Assembly (NCBI GenBank): GCA_007922305.1
Contig: ML677373.1
Coordinates: 19,859,817 to 19,923,816, forward strand
Direction of reading: 5' to 3'
Length of the DNA stretch: 64,000 nucleotides
DNA from: Dermatemys mawii
Taxonomy: Eukaryota > Chordata > Testudines > Dermatemydidae
Both the position numbers and the translations under genes were made by a program. Below, piece after piece: positions 1-53,505 of the stretch (position 1 is its first letter; every line of letters begins with the position of its first letter). Under the pieces are notes generated by a model that saw nothing but the letters and a program-made list of their open reading frames with translations, made no database searches and was not told the origin of the DNA.

Positions 1-1314
1 ACGCGACGATCGTCCCGCTGACGCCAGCGCAGTTCAGCCATACAATGCACTGAGCAGACTTTTCCCAGGGCATTTCCTGCAGATTCATCCTTCCGGCCCA
101 TTTGCACACCACCCCGATGTCCCGTTGTTACGAAATTTCAGACAAGCAGTAACTTAATGGTGAGACTGTGCAGGATTTAGACACTCCATATAAACCACTT
201 AGCTGGGAAAGGCTCTGCAGCAGCATGAAGATGTCATGAAAATGGGACCACGTTTGAAGCAGCCAAACTGCTCAAATGTCACTGATTTCAAATGTTGCTG
301 GGAATATTTTGTTCATCTCTCGTTCTGCCACCCTTAATCACTCTGAGTTCACACTGAAATCAGTGGAACTATCTGCACAGGAAGGCATGACTTATCACGA
401 AGAAAGACGGCAGAATCTGGCCCTAACCAGGGGAAATGGTGTAAAATAGTAGCAAGTCCCTGTTACTGTCTCATTTAGAATCTCTTAGAGAGGACACTGG
501 ATACAGAAACACCTAAATTCTGACACCACCCCAAGAACCCCCAAATTTCCCTTGGCTGGTGCCAATTATTCCAAAGGAACAGACGTTTGTTTTCGACACA
601 CAGCACATAACACAGCCATTCACTGAGAAACTTGATGGCCCCAGGTAGAGAAGAAATACCGATGATAGAAACAGCCCCTTCAATGAATCCCTGAGGCTAT
701 GTATTAGGTGAGCGTGTGGGCTCTGGTCCCAGCGTCTGCACAAAGGTGGCACATGTATGAGATAACATAAGATGCTGATACTTGACACTTTGATCGCATC
801 TCCAGGCACTTTCAAACAGTAGCAGGCTATGAATTCCACTGGGAGCCCCCTGGGAGACAGGTAATGTAATACCCATTTCACAGGAGGACATGCTGAGATA
901 CAGAGAGACGAAGAGCCTGATTTGTAAACGTGCATTAGTGCATGCGCCATTTCCCCCACTGTGCCCGTTAGGAAAATGCATGTGCAAAGTAAGAGGTTTC
1001 TGGAGCCTGCACATTTTAAAAGCAAACCTGGCTTCAGTGAATGGACACACAAATCAGTCCCTGGTATCAAAAAGGTTGAGACGCCCTCTTAGACCAATGC
1101 TCAAACCCCACCCTAAACGCTTTCTTTAGTGAAATGCATCACCTATTTGGCTGCAAATTACTCCCCTCCTTTCATGAGGAGTTTCCCCTTATACCATCCT
1201 GAGCGGACCTAGAGCAGGGCTCCTCTATAACCTCTACTAGCAAGGCATATCACGCTCCGATGGCCCTCTGTGGCTGTTTAAACAGGAGCTTTCATGTCCT
1301 CTGTGCCACACAGA

Positions 1315-1340
<26 letters not shown>
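1315..1340. repeat. (TC)n microsatellite
   Basis: Uninterrupted CT/TC dinucleotide run within RGS9 intron 16. Confidence 0.95.
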
Positions 1341-1345
<5 letters not shown>

Positions 1346-2429
1346 CCTTTTCTTTTCCATGATGGAACCATTATCAACAACAATGAAAACAAGTATCAAA
1401 TAAGCAGCCTTTGATGTGTTTCTCTCTCTCGGCATATGCTGGATGCTGTCTGGAGTGTGACTATTACATCCCGGGAGCAGCTATCTGCAAACATGAATGC
1501 ATTTGCCAGAATTACAAGCGACCTCTCGGCACGGCAGCAAGACAGTGGTGACAGCTGGGCGTGTTACAGAGCTGCACGTTGCATCTGCTGGGAGCAGGAG
1601 AGGGGAATTCTAAACCATTATCAGCTACTATTGCAGTCGTACCTGGAAGAGCCCAAGATTCTGCACGGCTTGGTAAGGAACAAGAACAAATCAAGAGCTG
1701 GTATCTCTGAAGAGGAGACACAATCTCCTTACAGGGATCCCGACGTCTCTGACGTCTCAGAGCTGGGATCTGTATCTGCTCCTCAATTACCTTAACACAA
1801 CCTGCCACTGGGAGGGGTGGCCCCCAGTAAGAACCTGATCCAAAGCCCACTGAAGTTAGCAGGAGTCTTTCCATTGACTTCAATGGGCTTTGGATGTGGC
1901 CCTATGAGAGCGGGGCTTGTGAGATCCCCTCTCCTTGCTTGCTGGATTAGGGGCTGTCAGGGTCACAGGGAGAGAGAGGAGATCCCTGTCCCAGAGGCAG
2001 CAGTCACCCCTTTTGGCTCTGACATGGCAAGTTTGGCCTGATGAGACGGCTGGACTTAAACCAGGCTGCCTGAAGTCCCTGAAACGGCTGGGCCAGCTGA
2101 TCTGAGAAGCCAGCATTTGAGCTGGACACGGTCTTGTGGAGCCTGATTTTCCAGTGCCTTGCGTCCGGTACCAGCATTTCCACCCGTGCAAAAGGGGGTG
2201 TCAGACATGATTACTCTGCTTTGCTTTGCACTGGTGTAAACAGTGCAGGGCTGCACTACCCAAGTGCAGGGCTGTGAGCGCTAACAACACACCAATGCCA
2301 AGTGCCATGGTGGAGAACACCGTTACCCCATCTTGCCTTAAAGCGCAGAGGGCTTTGGATGGGATCACTTTCGCCCTGCGTAGGTTCTCTCAGGCCTGAT
2401 GTACGGCAGCTCTCTGGGGGCGGGTAATA

Positions 2430-2546
2430 GGATGGCCAGATGTCCCGACTGTATAGGGACAGTCCCGTTTTTGGGTCTTTTTCTTATATAGGCTCCTATT
2501 ACCCCCCGCCCCCGTCCCGACTTTTCACACTTGCTGTCTGGTCACT
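2430..2546. mobile_element. Short inverted-repeat element (MITE-like)
   Basis: The ends GATGGCCAGATG and CTGTCTGGTCACTC are imperfect inverted repeats. The middle contains paired GGGAC/GTCCC segments. It resembles a small element I recall as abundant in turtle DNA. No family name is assigned. Confidence 0.55.
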
Positions 2547-2814
2547 CTCGGGGGTAATTATTAGCTCAGCGGTCACAGGCTTTCCATACAGATGCGATAG
2601 ACAAAAAGGGATTTAGCACTTGACATATAGGCTCTGGCTGCACACAAGGGGCTTCCATGGGGTTCACAAAAAAACAGGGTAATCAGCAAGACTTAAATCC
2701 ACTTTCATTAAACAAATGTCTAAGTCACAGTCATTTAGCTGAAACTCAGGCTCTTTGTATCCCCAGTACCGTAAGAAAAGCACATAACCCACCATTACAC
2801 CCCAATTTACTTGC

Positions 2815-43619
<40,805 letters not shown>

Positions 43620-43960
43620 CGTGCCCCACTTAGTCAGGGCAACAGCCACAAAGACAACAAACTAAAAACAATAACAAAACAATTAAAAGCCAGGTTTCTA
43701 CTCCTCAACTGCAGGGAAGCTGCTGCGGCTGCTGCTGCTGGATGGAGACTGGAGACTCCCCAGGCTAGAGACTAAGGACAGCGGTGAGCAAACACTGCTC
43801 CGCCACAGCCAATCAACAAGCAGCTCCGACGATCTGATTTGCATGGGCGACCGGCCTCAGCGCTTCCCACCTCTCAGCGCTAGGGGGAGCTCGCCTGCAC
43901 ACACCGAAAGAGGAAAGGATGCGGGGGGGGGGGGGGGGGAGGGAGAGGGCGTGTCTTCAG
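43620..43960 (-). promoter_or_regulatory. RGS9: Probable RGS9 5' leader and promoter region
   Basis: Immediately upstream of the RGS9 start codon the DNA becomes richer in CpG and GC, with CTG-type triplets at about 43720-43741. Two ATTGG/CCAAT-type boxes are seen (plus-strand CCAATCA near 43809 and 43961), with an octamer ATTTGCAT at 43837-43844 between them. No clear TATA box is visible, and the transcription start cannot be placed from sequence alone. Confidence 0.4.
43923..43939. repeat. Poly-G tract (17 G) upstream of RGS9
   Basis: Uninterrupted G17 on the plus strand, followed by GA-rich DNA, about 300 bp upstream of the RGS9 start codon. Confidence 0.9.
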
Positions 43961-45473
43961 CCAATCAGGTCTTTCCAGAGTCTCAACGTTCCAAACCCTA
44001 TACATTGTTACACGCTGTGGTATGCCAACTAATTACCTCCATTTTTCTGAGGCTATTTAAAAGGATTTTTTTAACTTTACACCATGTAAAAGAGATTTAA
44101 TAAAAACTGTCTTTAAAATCAACATAATTGGCTGATATATATTGATTAAAAGTTGCTTTAAAATCCAGTAGGTGCTGGTGCTTTATAAAAATAGTCTAAA
44201 AAAATAAATATTTCTGCCAATGGTTAACATTTTCATTTCTAAAAAATAAATCAGCGTTTTCAGTTGTTTAATAAACAGTGTTTTTGCCAACATTTCTGCA
44301 GAAGTGTAATACGAAAGTATTTTTAAAATCAACGTTCCTGATGGTGTTTAAATGCAGTAAATTGTGAAAAATTCAACATTCTTTTCTGTTTACTTGAAAA
44401 CATTTAAAAATATTTTTCTTTGTTTAATAAAATGTTTTACTGCTAATAATTTCATGACACTTTGTACTTAGATTATTTTTCTTATTATGCATGTAGTACT
44501 TCTATGTAAACATCACTCCACAGAAAACAAAAAAGATAAGTCCTTGCCTTAAGAGTTCCCAGTCAAAGGGCCCAATCTGAATCTAGCTGGAGTCGATGGC
44601 CAAACTCCCAGTCAGCTCAGAAGGAGCAAGACAGAGTCCTAAATCAGCCACATATAGGGGGCAACAATTAGGTTATAAGAGCTGCAGCCTAGCAAACACT
44701 TAACCATGTAAGAAACTTTACTCATGTGAGTAGCCTCATTGAGGTCAAGAGAGTTAATGATGTGAGTAAAGTTACTCATGGCTGGAAGACTGGAGCATAA
44801 AATCATGAAGGGATAATGTTGGTGAAATCAACATGTTTCTAGAGGCCCTGATTCTGCTAAGATGCTGAATGTTTTCAACTCCAGGGAAGTTAACAGGGGT
44901 TGCTAGAAAGTGATCCTTGCATGATCAAGCTCATAGGGCTATGTCTTAGCTGACCTCAGTAGTAGGTCATGCCTCAGGAGAGGAGAGGGAAGGGAAGGAA
45001 AGGGACCCAAAAAAGGCTGAGGCCAGCTGAGTACTTAGAACAAATTAAAAGGTGTAGAGCAGTGGAGTCATAGGGACAGAACATGGGGATCCCAGGCAAA
45101 GCCCACTCTGAGATCATGTCAAGGGACACAGTGGATGTCACCCAGGGAATTCTGCCCAATGCGTGTTTGAACAAGCACTCCAGAAAAGGCCCTACAATCA
45201 CACATTCACCTCATGATTGAGCTGCCTCCTCTGTGACTGATGGATGGGTGACTGACAGCACTGCGGACTGAAATCCTTTATTTCTCTAGGCAGGTACAAG
45301 GGAGCAATAGACATGCAAACTTCCTCCCGAGTGATGCACTTCAGCCCTGATCAGGAGGGACAGCCTCTGTGGGTGAGACAGAGGTAAGACCATGGTGCTA
45401 CATGAAAACAATAATTGTACCAGGTTTCATATTTAATACCTTTCACAGAAACACCTGCCATCTATGAGGCCAC

Positions 45474-45800
45474 ACACCCCAATACATGCCAGATGCACAC
45501 TCACCAAAAATGCGCCCATACACTCACGTGTGCTCCTCCTTACGTATAACACACACACCAAGCACATGCTCATGTCTACACTCACCATAGACACAATCAC
45601 TCATGCCACACCATGTACATATCACACACATTAATGAATACACTACGCACATACATACTACACCCTCACATACATATCAGACATGTAAGCGCCTGCACAC
45701 CAGACATGTGGATGCACCCACAAAGAGACCAAGCACATGCATACACTATACAGACCAAACAGATGCACACATACAATACACAACAGTCAAACATATCTCG
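45474..45800. repeat. Imperfect CA-rich simple repeat
   Basis: Reiterated ACACAC, CATACA and CACACA words, strongly interrupted. The open frames across it are rich in His/Thr and are artefacts. Confidence 0.8.
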
Positions 45801-46619
45801 GTGGTATATTTTCATGGCACTCTCAGCATTACACTCTTTTGTGATTTGCAGAACATCAAGGCTCCTACTCTTCAGTAAAAGGACATTGGTTCTGAACTTA
45901 TTGCAATGTTATCTCTCCATTAACAGCCTAAAGGCACTAATGACCTCAGTTTCATTGCAGCTCTTCAGAAGCATCTGAATGAATAGGCTTTCCTCCCATC
46001 CTGTCTCTACTCATGAAGATTCCCATGTGAACTGCCTCCCTTCTGCATCTCTCCCAACCATTCGACAGTCAGCACACTTGCTTTACAGGAGGTTTTCTTC
46101 TGGAATTCTCTGCTTCCTGCTGCTGCATGATTTAATGATTATTAATGACATCCGTAGTTCTGCCTGCGGATGCCGGGGAAATAGATCTCTGACTTCAGGG
46201 CATTCACTGATTGTCACGAGATTCAGGAGGGATTTTTTTTCACCCATCTTCATCCTTTCACAACTGAATTGTCTCATGGTTGTTTTTGTGAAAGGAGTTC
46301 ATCTAGTGGTGATCCTCAGAAGTTGACAAAGGTAATGACAGAAAATCTAGCAGCACAGAAATCTCCTGAGGGGAATCAACAGGAGAAGGAAAGGACTTGG
46401 AGTAGACTCATGCCTGGTTTACCTCTAAAACTTAGGTCAACCTCACTACACTGCAAAATTTCACACCTTGCGTGATATAATTTAGGTTGACCTAACCCTC
46501 TTACATTATTAAATCATGACACAATTACTCAACTGCCATTAGATCCAACTCCTGATAAAACATGTACTTCAAAATCAGCATATGAATAAGCTGGAGCATC
46601 CAAAAAATAGAGCCAAAAT

Positions 46620-46722
46620 CAGGAATGGGTAGGTAAAATTCTGTAGCCTGCCTTGTGCAGGAGGTCAGACTAGATGATCATAATGGTCCCCTCTGACCTT
46701 AAAGTCTATGAGTCTATGAGGA
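46620..46722 (+). mobile_element. CR1-type LINE 3' end
   Basis: AGGAATGGGTAGGTAAAATT, then GGAGGTCAGACTAGATGATC and the tail AAAGTCTATGAGTCTATGAG. Nearly identical to the 3' end at 18060-18165. Confidence 0.85.
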
Positions 46723-47048
46723 ATGGATTCAAGGCTCCATGCTGCGAGTCAGGAAAGTCTGGGCACCTCACTGAAAAGCTGCTCTCCGTTTATGGGCCAG
46801 AAAGGTTGCCCTGCTGAAGCAGAAGCATCAGAAGTAGAGAGCCGACTGTCCTATTAGATCACATGTAAAGTGGCAGTTAACTACCAAAGACAAGAGAGCA
46901 ACAAATCAGCAAATCCTGGCCTGTGGTGATTTCGAGTTTCCTTGATTTGATGCTGTGTGTGAGTCTGTTGGGACTTGGACATGAAAAAAGGAGGCTAAAA
47001 GCATTGGAGGGAGCCAGGCAGAATTAAGGCAGGAACTGTGCAAGATTC

Positions 47049-47103
47049 CCTTCCCACTCACTGATTCTGCCAATTTCCTTCCCACTCACTGATTTCTGCC
47101 AAT
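47049..47103. repeat. Tandem duplication of a ~27 bp unit
   Basis: Two adjacent copies of CCTTCCCACTCACTGATT followed by CTGCCAAT-type sequence, differing by about one base. Confidence 0.8.
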
Positions 47104-47999
47104 GCACATCAGTACTGACCTGCTTCACTCCTGCAAATTCAGTCCAGAAACAGACTCAGTGGGGAAATCACTTTCTCTCCTTGTGTCTCAATTTTAGAAT
47201 GGAGCCAATTATACTTATATAGTTACATGCCTCATAACAGTGTTGGGAAGCTACATTTATTATTAGAGCCAGATTTTGCCTTGCTGGTCCACAGATCCCC
47301 GGGCAGCACTGGCAACTGCAGATCCTGGACTCGCCAGGGCCCACAAACTGTTTCCTCTGTGTGTTCACCTACGTGCCACAAGACACCACCACTTCCTCAT
47401 CTCTTTTTGGCGAGGAAAGGGCAGAATGCTGCTACAGTTTGCTATGAGCCTGGAGGCAGAATTCTGCACAGAATCGTGCCTGGGGTGAACAACTCCAAAA
47501 TTGAATCCTTAATGACTGAAAAATATTTTAGATCTTCAGATAAAATGCATAACAACAAAAACTCCACAGCAGCTTAATCCCTGTCAGCCCTGGCTAGCTC
47601 TCTTCCCTGTCTCCTAATTAGTAGCAATACCAATGAAATACCAGGAAAAGATCTCATCAGAACTTAATTTTGTATCACTGTCCTGATGTTAAAGTGCATC
47701 GAAATTAAGATCAATCTCGACAAATCTGTTCAGTCTATTCACACCCAACTAGTCAATTCTCCTTGCTGTCTCTCCTTTGAATGAATAGTACAATGTTTGA
47801 AAGAGGAACCTTTTTAATTCTATTTTTTTGAAGAACAAAGTCTTTGTTTTTTGTTCATAAATCACAATCTGCAGCTGGCAACACCAAAAGCATGCAATGT
47901 GCGACCCCCTTCTTATCTGAGGAATTGTGGGATAATAGAAATTAAGCAAGTAGAATGACATTGTAAGCATGTCAAGCATACACTTCAGACTGAATTTCA

Positions 48000-48175
48000 T
48001 TGCCTAGCTTTTTCACCAGTACATCTCAAAGCTCTTTATGAAGGAGGGCAGTATCATTATCCCCATTTTACAGATGGGAAAACAGATGAGGCATAGAGAA
48101 GTAAGCAATTTACCCAAGCAGTCAGGGGAAGAGCTAGGACCAGAATTCACACCACCGATGTTCCAGACTAGGTCT
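48000..48175 (-). repeat. MIR/CORE-SINE relic, well preserved
   Basis: CATCTCAAAGCTCTTTATGA, then CATTATCCCCATTTTACAGA and GAGGCATAGAGAAGTAAGCA form an antisense MIR core. The hAT element at 48189 starts just after it. Confidence 0.8.
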
Positions 48176-48188
48176 CAATCTGCTAGGC

Positions 48189-48776
48189 CAGGGGTGGGCA
48201 AACTTTATGGACTGAGGGACACACTGGGGTTGCAAAACTGTATGGAGGGCAGGTAGGAAAGGCTGTGCCTCCCCAAACAGCCTGACCTCTGCCTCCTATC
48301 AAACCCCTCCCACTTCCTGCCCCCTGACTGCCCCCCTCAGAATCCCCGACCCTGCTCCTTGTCCCCTGACCGCCCCCTCCCGGGAGCCCACCTCCTATCC
48401 AACCCCCACTGTTCCCCATCCTCTGACCACACCCCCCAGAACTTTACCCCATCCAACCAGCCCCTGCTCCCTGACCCCTGACTGCCTCCCGGGACCCCTT
48501 GCCCCTTATCCAACCTCCCCGCCCACTTACCACGCTGCTCAGAGCAGCATGTCTGGCAGCCACATAACTTGGCCAGAGCCAGACGGGCTGCCGCGCTGCC
48601 CTGCAGGAGCGCGCAGCCCCGCCGCCCAGAGTGCTGTCCACATGGAAGCATGGCTGTGGTGGAGAGGGCTAGCGGGGGAGGGGCTAGGGGAAGCCTCCCT
48701 GGCTGGGAGCTCAGGAGCCGGGCAGGATGGCCCCATGGGCCGGATGTGGTCCCCAGGCATAGTTTGCCAACCTCTG
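48189..48776. mobile_element. hAT-type non-autonomous DNA transposon with 8 bp target duplication
   Basis: The left end CAGGGGTGGGCAAACTTTAT and right end GCATAGTTTGCCAACCTCTG are inverted repeats. Flanks TGCTAGGC (48181-48188) and CGCTAGGC (48777-48784) differ at one base. Same family as 28047-28668, with the same C-rich, non-coding interior. Confidence 0.88.
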
Positions 48777-49204
48777 CGCTAGGCCATAGCGCAGAAATGA
48801 AGCTGCTTCTACAGCAGCAACATCAAATCTGTGAGCAGGAAGGGGCTGTGTTTGTCTGTTTCCCATCTCCCCCACAGACAGGCATGGCAGAAGTAGCCAG
48901 TTAGCTTTGGTGCTGGCGTAAGTGGGCACCGCGCCCGCTGACTTCACTGGGAACTGTACCTAACCAGGGCTGAATTTAAAATCTCACTGAAACGTACACG
49001 TTGCAACACACAAAGCAAAAGCAAATCATTCATTCCAAGAGGGAGAGACTTTAAAGGTGATTTGGAAATGGACACAATAGGATGGAGTTTCCAGCAGATG
49101 AGTGCGATTTGGCAGGTCTGGGAGGCACATAGTAATGAAGTCACAAAACTCACTCAGCAAAGGTGATGAGGTCATGGCAAAACCCCTCCTTGGACTGGAC
49201 ATTG

Positions 49205-49300
49205 CGTAAACCTTGTCTACATGGGAAAGATTTTTCAGTATAACCTAAGGTGTGAATTTAAACTGATATTGCTACACAACAGGGATCGGTGTGAGGTTCA
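49205..49300. mobile_element. Truncated MITE end
   Basis: ACCTTGTCTACATGGGAAAG and a TTTAAACTGATATTGCTACA block resemble the left half of a GTCTACACTA-type MITE. No matching right end was found. Confidence 0.4.
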
Positions 49301-49319
49301 AAGGTTTAAAACTAGGGTA

Positions 49320-49700
49320 TCGGATTGGGATACCAAGCAGAGAACCCCAGACAGCACCCACTACTCCTCAAAGCTGTGGTAGGGCAGCTGCCCCACCCCC
49401 ATGAGAGACTAGGGCAGGGCCATAGTGGCTGTGCGGACTGGCAGCCAATCAGGGAGGTCCTGTGAGAGTCAATCAGGACTGAGCAACAGGCAGCCAATCA
49501 GGGCCAGGCTCAGCCATATATGTTAATATAAAGGCTGCTCAGCAGAGGAGGAAGGCAGTCACTCCCAGACCTTTGAGGGAAAAGGTCTGTCTCCTGAGGG
49601 AAGGAGACAAGCACTCTGGACAGCACAGTGTTGGGAGGGCTTGGGGGGAGAAGAGAAGAGCTCCAGTCCTATACCTGGCAGGCTGCGGTCCCTGATGGGA
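49320..49700 (+). mobile_element. Possible LTR-like promoter segment
   Basis: Two CAGCCAATCAGG boxes (about 49440 and 49491) are followed by ATATAAAGGCTGCTCAGCAG and an AG-rich downstream stretch. A CCAAT plus TATA layout within mid-repetitive DNA suggests an old LTR. No matching second terminus or internal genes were seen. Confidence 0.35.
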
Positions 49701-49937
49701 AGGGCCTAGAGGGTACAAGAGGCCAGAGAGGAAGTGGCCCAGGGAGAATAAATGAGTGAGAAGTAAGAAGGAGGTCAGGGAGACAGCCAGCCACAAGAAG
49801 GACCCTGGGCCAGGATCCAGAGTAGCGGGCAGGCCTGCCTCCCCCCATTTTCCCTTGCATCGCACCTGGCTGAAAAAGATCAGCCATGTTGGACTGCAAT
49901 GTGCCCCAGATGTGAGGGGCTAGACTATTTTCCGCTC

Positions 49938-50024
49938 CATGCATCTGATGAAGTGGGTTCTAGCCCACGAAAGCTTATGCCCAAATAAATTGGTTAGTCT
50001 CTAAGGTGCCACAAGGACTCCTCA
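49938..50024 (+). mobile_element. Penelope-like element terminal fragment with hammerhead-like core
   Basis: CATCTGATGAAGTGGG, a loop, CCCACGAAAGCTTATG, then AAATAAATTGGTTAGTCTCT and AAGGTGCCACAAGGACTCC. This terminal sequence is abundant in turtles, and I attribute it to Penelope-like retroelements. CTGATGA, a 5 bp GTGGG/CCCAC stem and GAAA match the hammerhead ribozyme core. Confidence 0.6.
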
Positions 50025-50383
50025 TTGTTATTACAGGAATGGTCCCCATTTACGGATGGAAACCCTACAACTGCTAGGTGGAGTGGTTGGTATAGGCTCA
50101 AGGGAATGCAGAGTTTGCAATCACATACTTGATCTGCCTCCACTATGGTCATGGTCATTTTTGTTGATCATCTGTGTATCACAATGGGAATTTAAGCTAA
50201 CCTACCAAGATATGGCCAGTTCCTTGGGTTGTGGCAAATGCTACTAATCAATTGACTTTGATGCAGGTATAACAGCTTTACACTAGCTGAAGATCTGGCC
50301 CAAAAGGCTAAAGGGCAAAAAGGTCAATCATCTTTTTCTTACTAGTTTCACTAGTGGCATACTTTGGATCACATTGCTCAAAC

Positions 50384-50610
50384 ACATACATAAACGTAAT
50401 ATTGTTACAATGCATGCACACACAGGTCAATCACACACAAAGAAAACAAAACAAAAACTGAGCTATATGGTGCCATTTTTATTTGTCAGTTGTATTCCTT
50501 AAAGGCACACACACATACAAAACTCACATCACAGTAAAACAAACACACATGCATGGGTCATCTAACTCAGACACATCCAAGTGCACACCCACACATACCT
50601 CACATCACTC
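50384..50610. repeat. CA-rich simple repeat
   Basis: Interrupted CACACA, ACATAC and CACATC words. No gene. Confidence 0.75.
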
Positions 50611-50886
50611 AGACATGGTCAGTTACAGGTCATTTTACAGAAATCCACTCACTGATTATACCAAATATTCCTTTTCTCTATCCTTTCCCCATCCCCTCAG
50701 CCCTAACTTGGGCATACAGCACTTTTTCCTCTTTCAATACTTTTCTGCCTTTAATTCTCCTGATAATATTTTAGGTTCGGAAAAGAAAAAAGTGGGGGAA
50801 TGATTTTGGAAATTCTGAGACTTCATGTGGGAGAACTTTGGCAGTTTATTGGAAAAACTATTTCCTTTCAAATCAATACTTATAAG

Positions 50887-50968
50887 TATTGTTTATAATA
50901 CTTGTTTATAAAACTTGTTTATAAAACTTTATAAAACTTGTTTATAAAACTTGTTTATAAAACTTGTA
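50887..50968. repeat. 13 bp tandem repeat (ACTTGTTTATAAA)
   Basis: About six units of ACTTGTTTATAAA with small truncations (one unit reduced to ACTTTATAAA). AT-rich minisatellite in the intergenic region. Confidence 0.9.
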
Positions 50969-53505
50969 CCAAAGTTCACATTCCAGAATACTGGGTATGG
51001 TTTGTCTGGAAGTCTTGAAGTGAGTTTATCAGTGTTAGATTCCGTAAATACTAAAGATTAGATTTGATCAGTAAATGTCGGTAAACACTGTCCAAAGAGC
51101 CATGAATTCTGGGTGCCTACTTTTCTGAGTGCTCCTTTTGAGCCTGCCGGTAAACAGCACAGAGAAACAAGTGGTAGAAGCAGGTGAGGAAAATCGTGGT
51201 TGTCCAGCAGAACAAGATAACATAAAACCTATTCTGGAAAAAGGGAAATGAGTATAAGACACCATGCTCAAAAGAAGTTAGACTTCTAACTTCTACTGCG
51301 GCTCCTAACTTCCATTGAAATCTTTGGAGAATTCAGCCCTTCCAGCCTGTCAGGTAAGCTATCGACCCAGACTTAAAAATCTTGTGTTCATTTTTAAATG
51401 AAGATGATTGAGCCAGAGTCCCCAGTTCTGAAAGTCACAACTGCCACCGTGTATCCCCTGCACATGTAAGGGCAATATCATCCTCCCAATCTGATTTTCC
51501 CCTGGCCAGAATGAATTACCATCTCTCAGATGAGAATTTACTCAGAGGGGAAATAGAAATAGTATTTTTAACAATAAAACAAGCAATTCAACCCTGCTCC
51601 CCAATTCCTTCAGAGAGAAGAACCAGGTCTCTGCAGTGTCGTTCCAGCAGAATCTCACAGATTGTTTCACTCTCTGTCTAGTTCTCCATGGTTCTGTTTG
51701 TTTAATTATTTTCCTTCCTCTCTCGCTTTGCATCACTTCACTTTCCCATCCATGACCCTGTGTTCTTCTCACACAGTTTAGTCCTGCAGCCTATTGACTG
51801 TTCTTCGCTGCCTGTTTCCCAGACTCCCTATCCTGCTCCAGGGGATCAAACTGCTGAAACAACACTTCTTTCAGGCTCCTTCTCTCTCCAGATGTCCTCT
51901 CCCAGCTGTCCAGTTCTGACTGTCACCATCCAATTGTCCATTTCCAGCAGTCACTCCCAGGCACATGAAGTGGTTTCACTCATATACAGGGTTTACAGTT
52001 TGGTTCTTTGGCTCTCAGCACCACTACTATGCAAATTGCTCCAGCACCCATGCATACTTCTGCTTCTAATTATCCCTATTCCCTATTTATGAGTGACACC
52101 AACTGCTCCACTATGCCTAAGCAAACACACTGTGGAAGATTCCCTGGACCATTATGTTCCCTTTGCTCTGGTCTGGGGGAGTGAAAACTAATTGTATCTC
52201 CCTAGGGGGAACAGAGTTGATGTAGTGGCTATACCATCCCCTTCATGTGTAAGAAAGGTCAAAGCATGTTTTGCTCTGATTATCCTGAGCTGATGGACAG
52301 TCCCACCCAAGATACTCTAACCATTAGCAAGACCAGAAATGGGGGTAGGGAAAGCTGGGCAAAATAACTTGCTCCCTGGTAGACTTTCTTCTGCTGCATC
52401 AACTGGATCTCAGCTGCAAAAGAAAATCTGGCACTTATTTTATTGTAGTAGTTTATGATCAGAAAAGTGACTGTAAAAACAGCATCTTCTTACTCCACAG
52501 ATCTGCAGTGTCTATGCTAATCTGCTTACTTTACCGAGTAAACTGAGTTGATTCATGTTTAGTCCTATAAGATGTGTTAGAGCTGAACCACTAAAGGAGG
52601 ACTGGTATGCATTTTGGTCTGGCTAAAGTAACTGCAACAGAATTGCCAGATACGATATATTTGCAAAATTATTAAAATGTGTGGACAGAACCCATTTTGA
52701 CATTCTGATCCCAGGCTGAGTTTGCAATACTGGATGTTAGAAAAAAAAATCTTCTTACTTGTAAATTGAAGATGTTTAAAATGAAATCATAGAAACACAA
52801 AGACACAAAAGTAAACAGAGAAAAAAATAGAGCCACATGATACCATTTCCCCCAATGGTCTCTCTTTCAAAACACCCCACAAAAAGTCCATTGGTGAGTC
52901 TTTCCAAGTCCCAAATGATGCTATTACCCTAGAAGCAAAGTTAACCCGAAAGGGCGAACAAGAGAAGGGTGAGTATGCAGAGTTTTCTTTGGAGAGAAAA
53001 GTGGGGCTCCCCCACCCCAAGTTCATCCCTGTTCCTGACAATGCGGAAGGCCCCGATACAACTATCCCCTCTCTCGTCAGCCCTGGGCACACCTCTACAT
53101 GCACGAGGGTCCGTGCGCGCGCGCCCATGTGTAAGAGCACGTGCGTGCAAATCTACACGTGCGTAACGGAACGGGTGTGTTTACACACGTGCACGCGCAC
53201 CTGGGGAGGTGTGGGCGGGGGCGCCACTGGATACGTGCACGTAGCAGGCCCGCTCTGCCCGGACGCTGCGCGTGCTGCGGGACGTGAGCACGGGCGGTCA
53301 CGTTGCACGCGCCAGCGGACTACGCATGCGCGCACACACGGAGGCGCGCGGCCGCTGTTCAACCCGTCCCCCCTCCCCCCCCAATTCCCCCGGATCGCGC
53401 GATGTCCCCCCAGGAGCTCCTGCAAATGGCGGAGCCGGCCAGGAAGCCCCAGCAGCCCCTCGACCCCGCCCGGGTACACACGCAGCCGAGATTCAACAAG
53501 CGGCT

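Larger units (their letters stand above)
1..2814 (-). other. RGS9 intron 16 (partial), window edge
   Basis: Intronic sequence 3' of the last visible RGS9 exon. It holds a MIR-like fragment (about 840-910), a TC tract, a CCATTGACTTCAATGG palindromic motif (1871-1886) and a short inverted-repeat element (2430-2546). No further RGS9 tail exon could be recognised. The open frames here look spurious. Confidence 0.6.
43620..53100. other. RGS9-GNA13 intergenic region
   Basis: Contains the probable RGS9 promoter at its left edge, AT-rich DNA (44000-44500), CA-rich tracts, a CR1 3' end, a MIR relic, a hAT element, an LTR-like segment and a Penelope-like fragment. No third gene is supported. Confidence 0.65.

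Noticed and set aside
513..1070. 185-codon minus-strand open frame as a possible RGS9 tail exon
   Set aside because: No similarity to the RGS9 C-terminal tail. It overlaps a MIR-like fragment and other open frames.
1436..1795. 119-codon plus-strand open frame
   Set aside because: No recognisable domain and no splice or promoter support. It lies antisense within an RGS9 intron.
45603..45978. Open frames of 91 and 121 codons rich in His and Thr
   Set aside because: They are translations of a CA-rich simple repeat.
50887..50968. CRISPR-like array
   Set aside because: Units are directly adjacent 13-mers with no spacers, so it is a simple minisatellite in a vertebrate genome.
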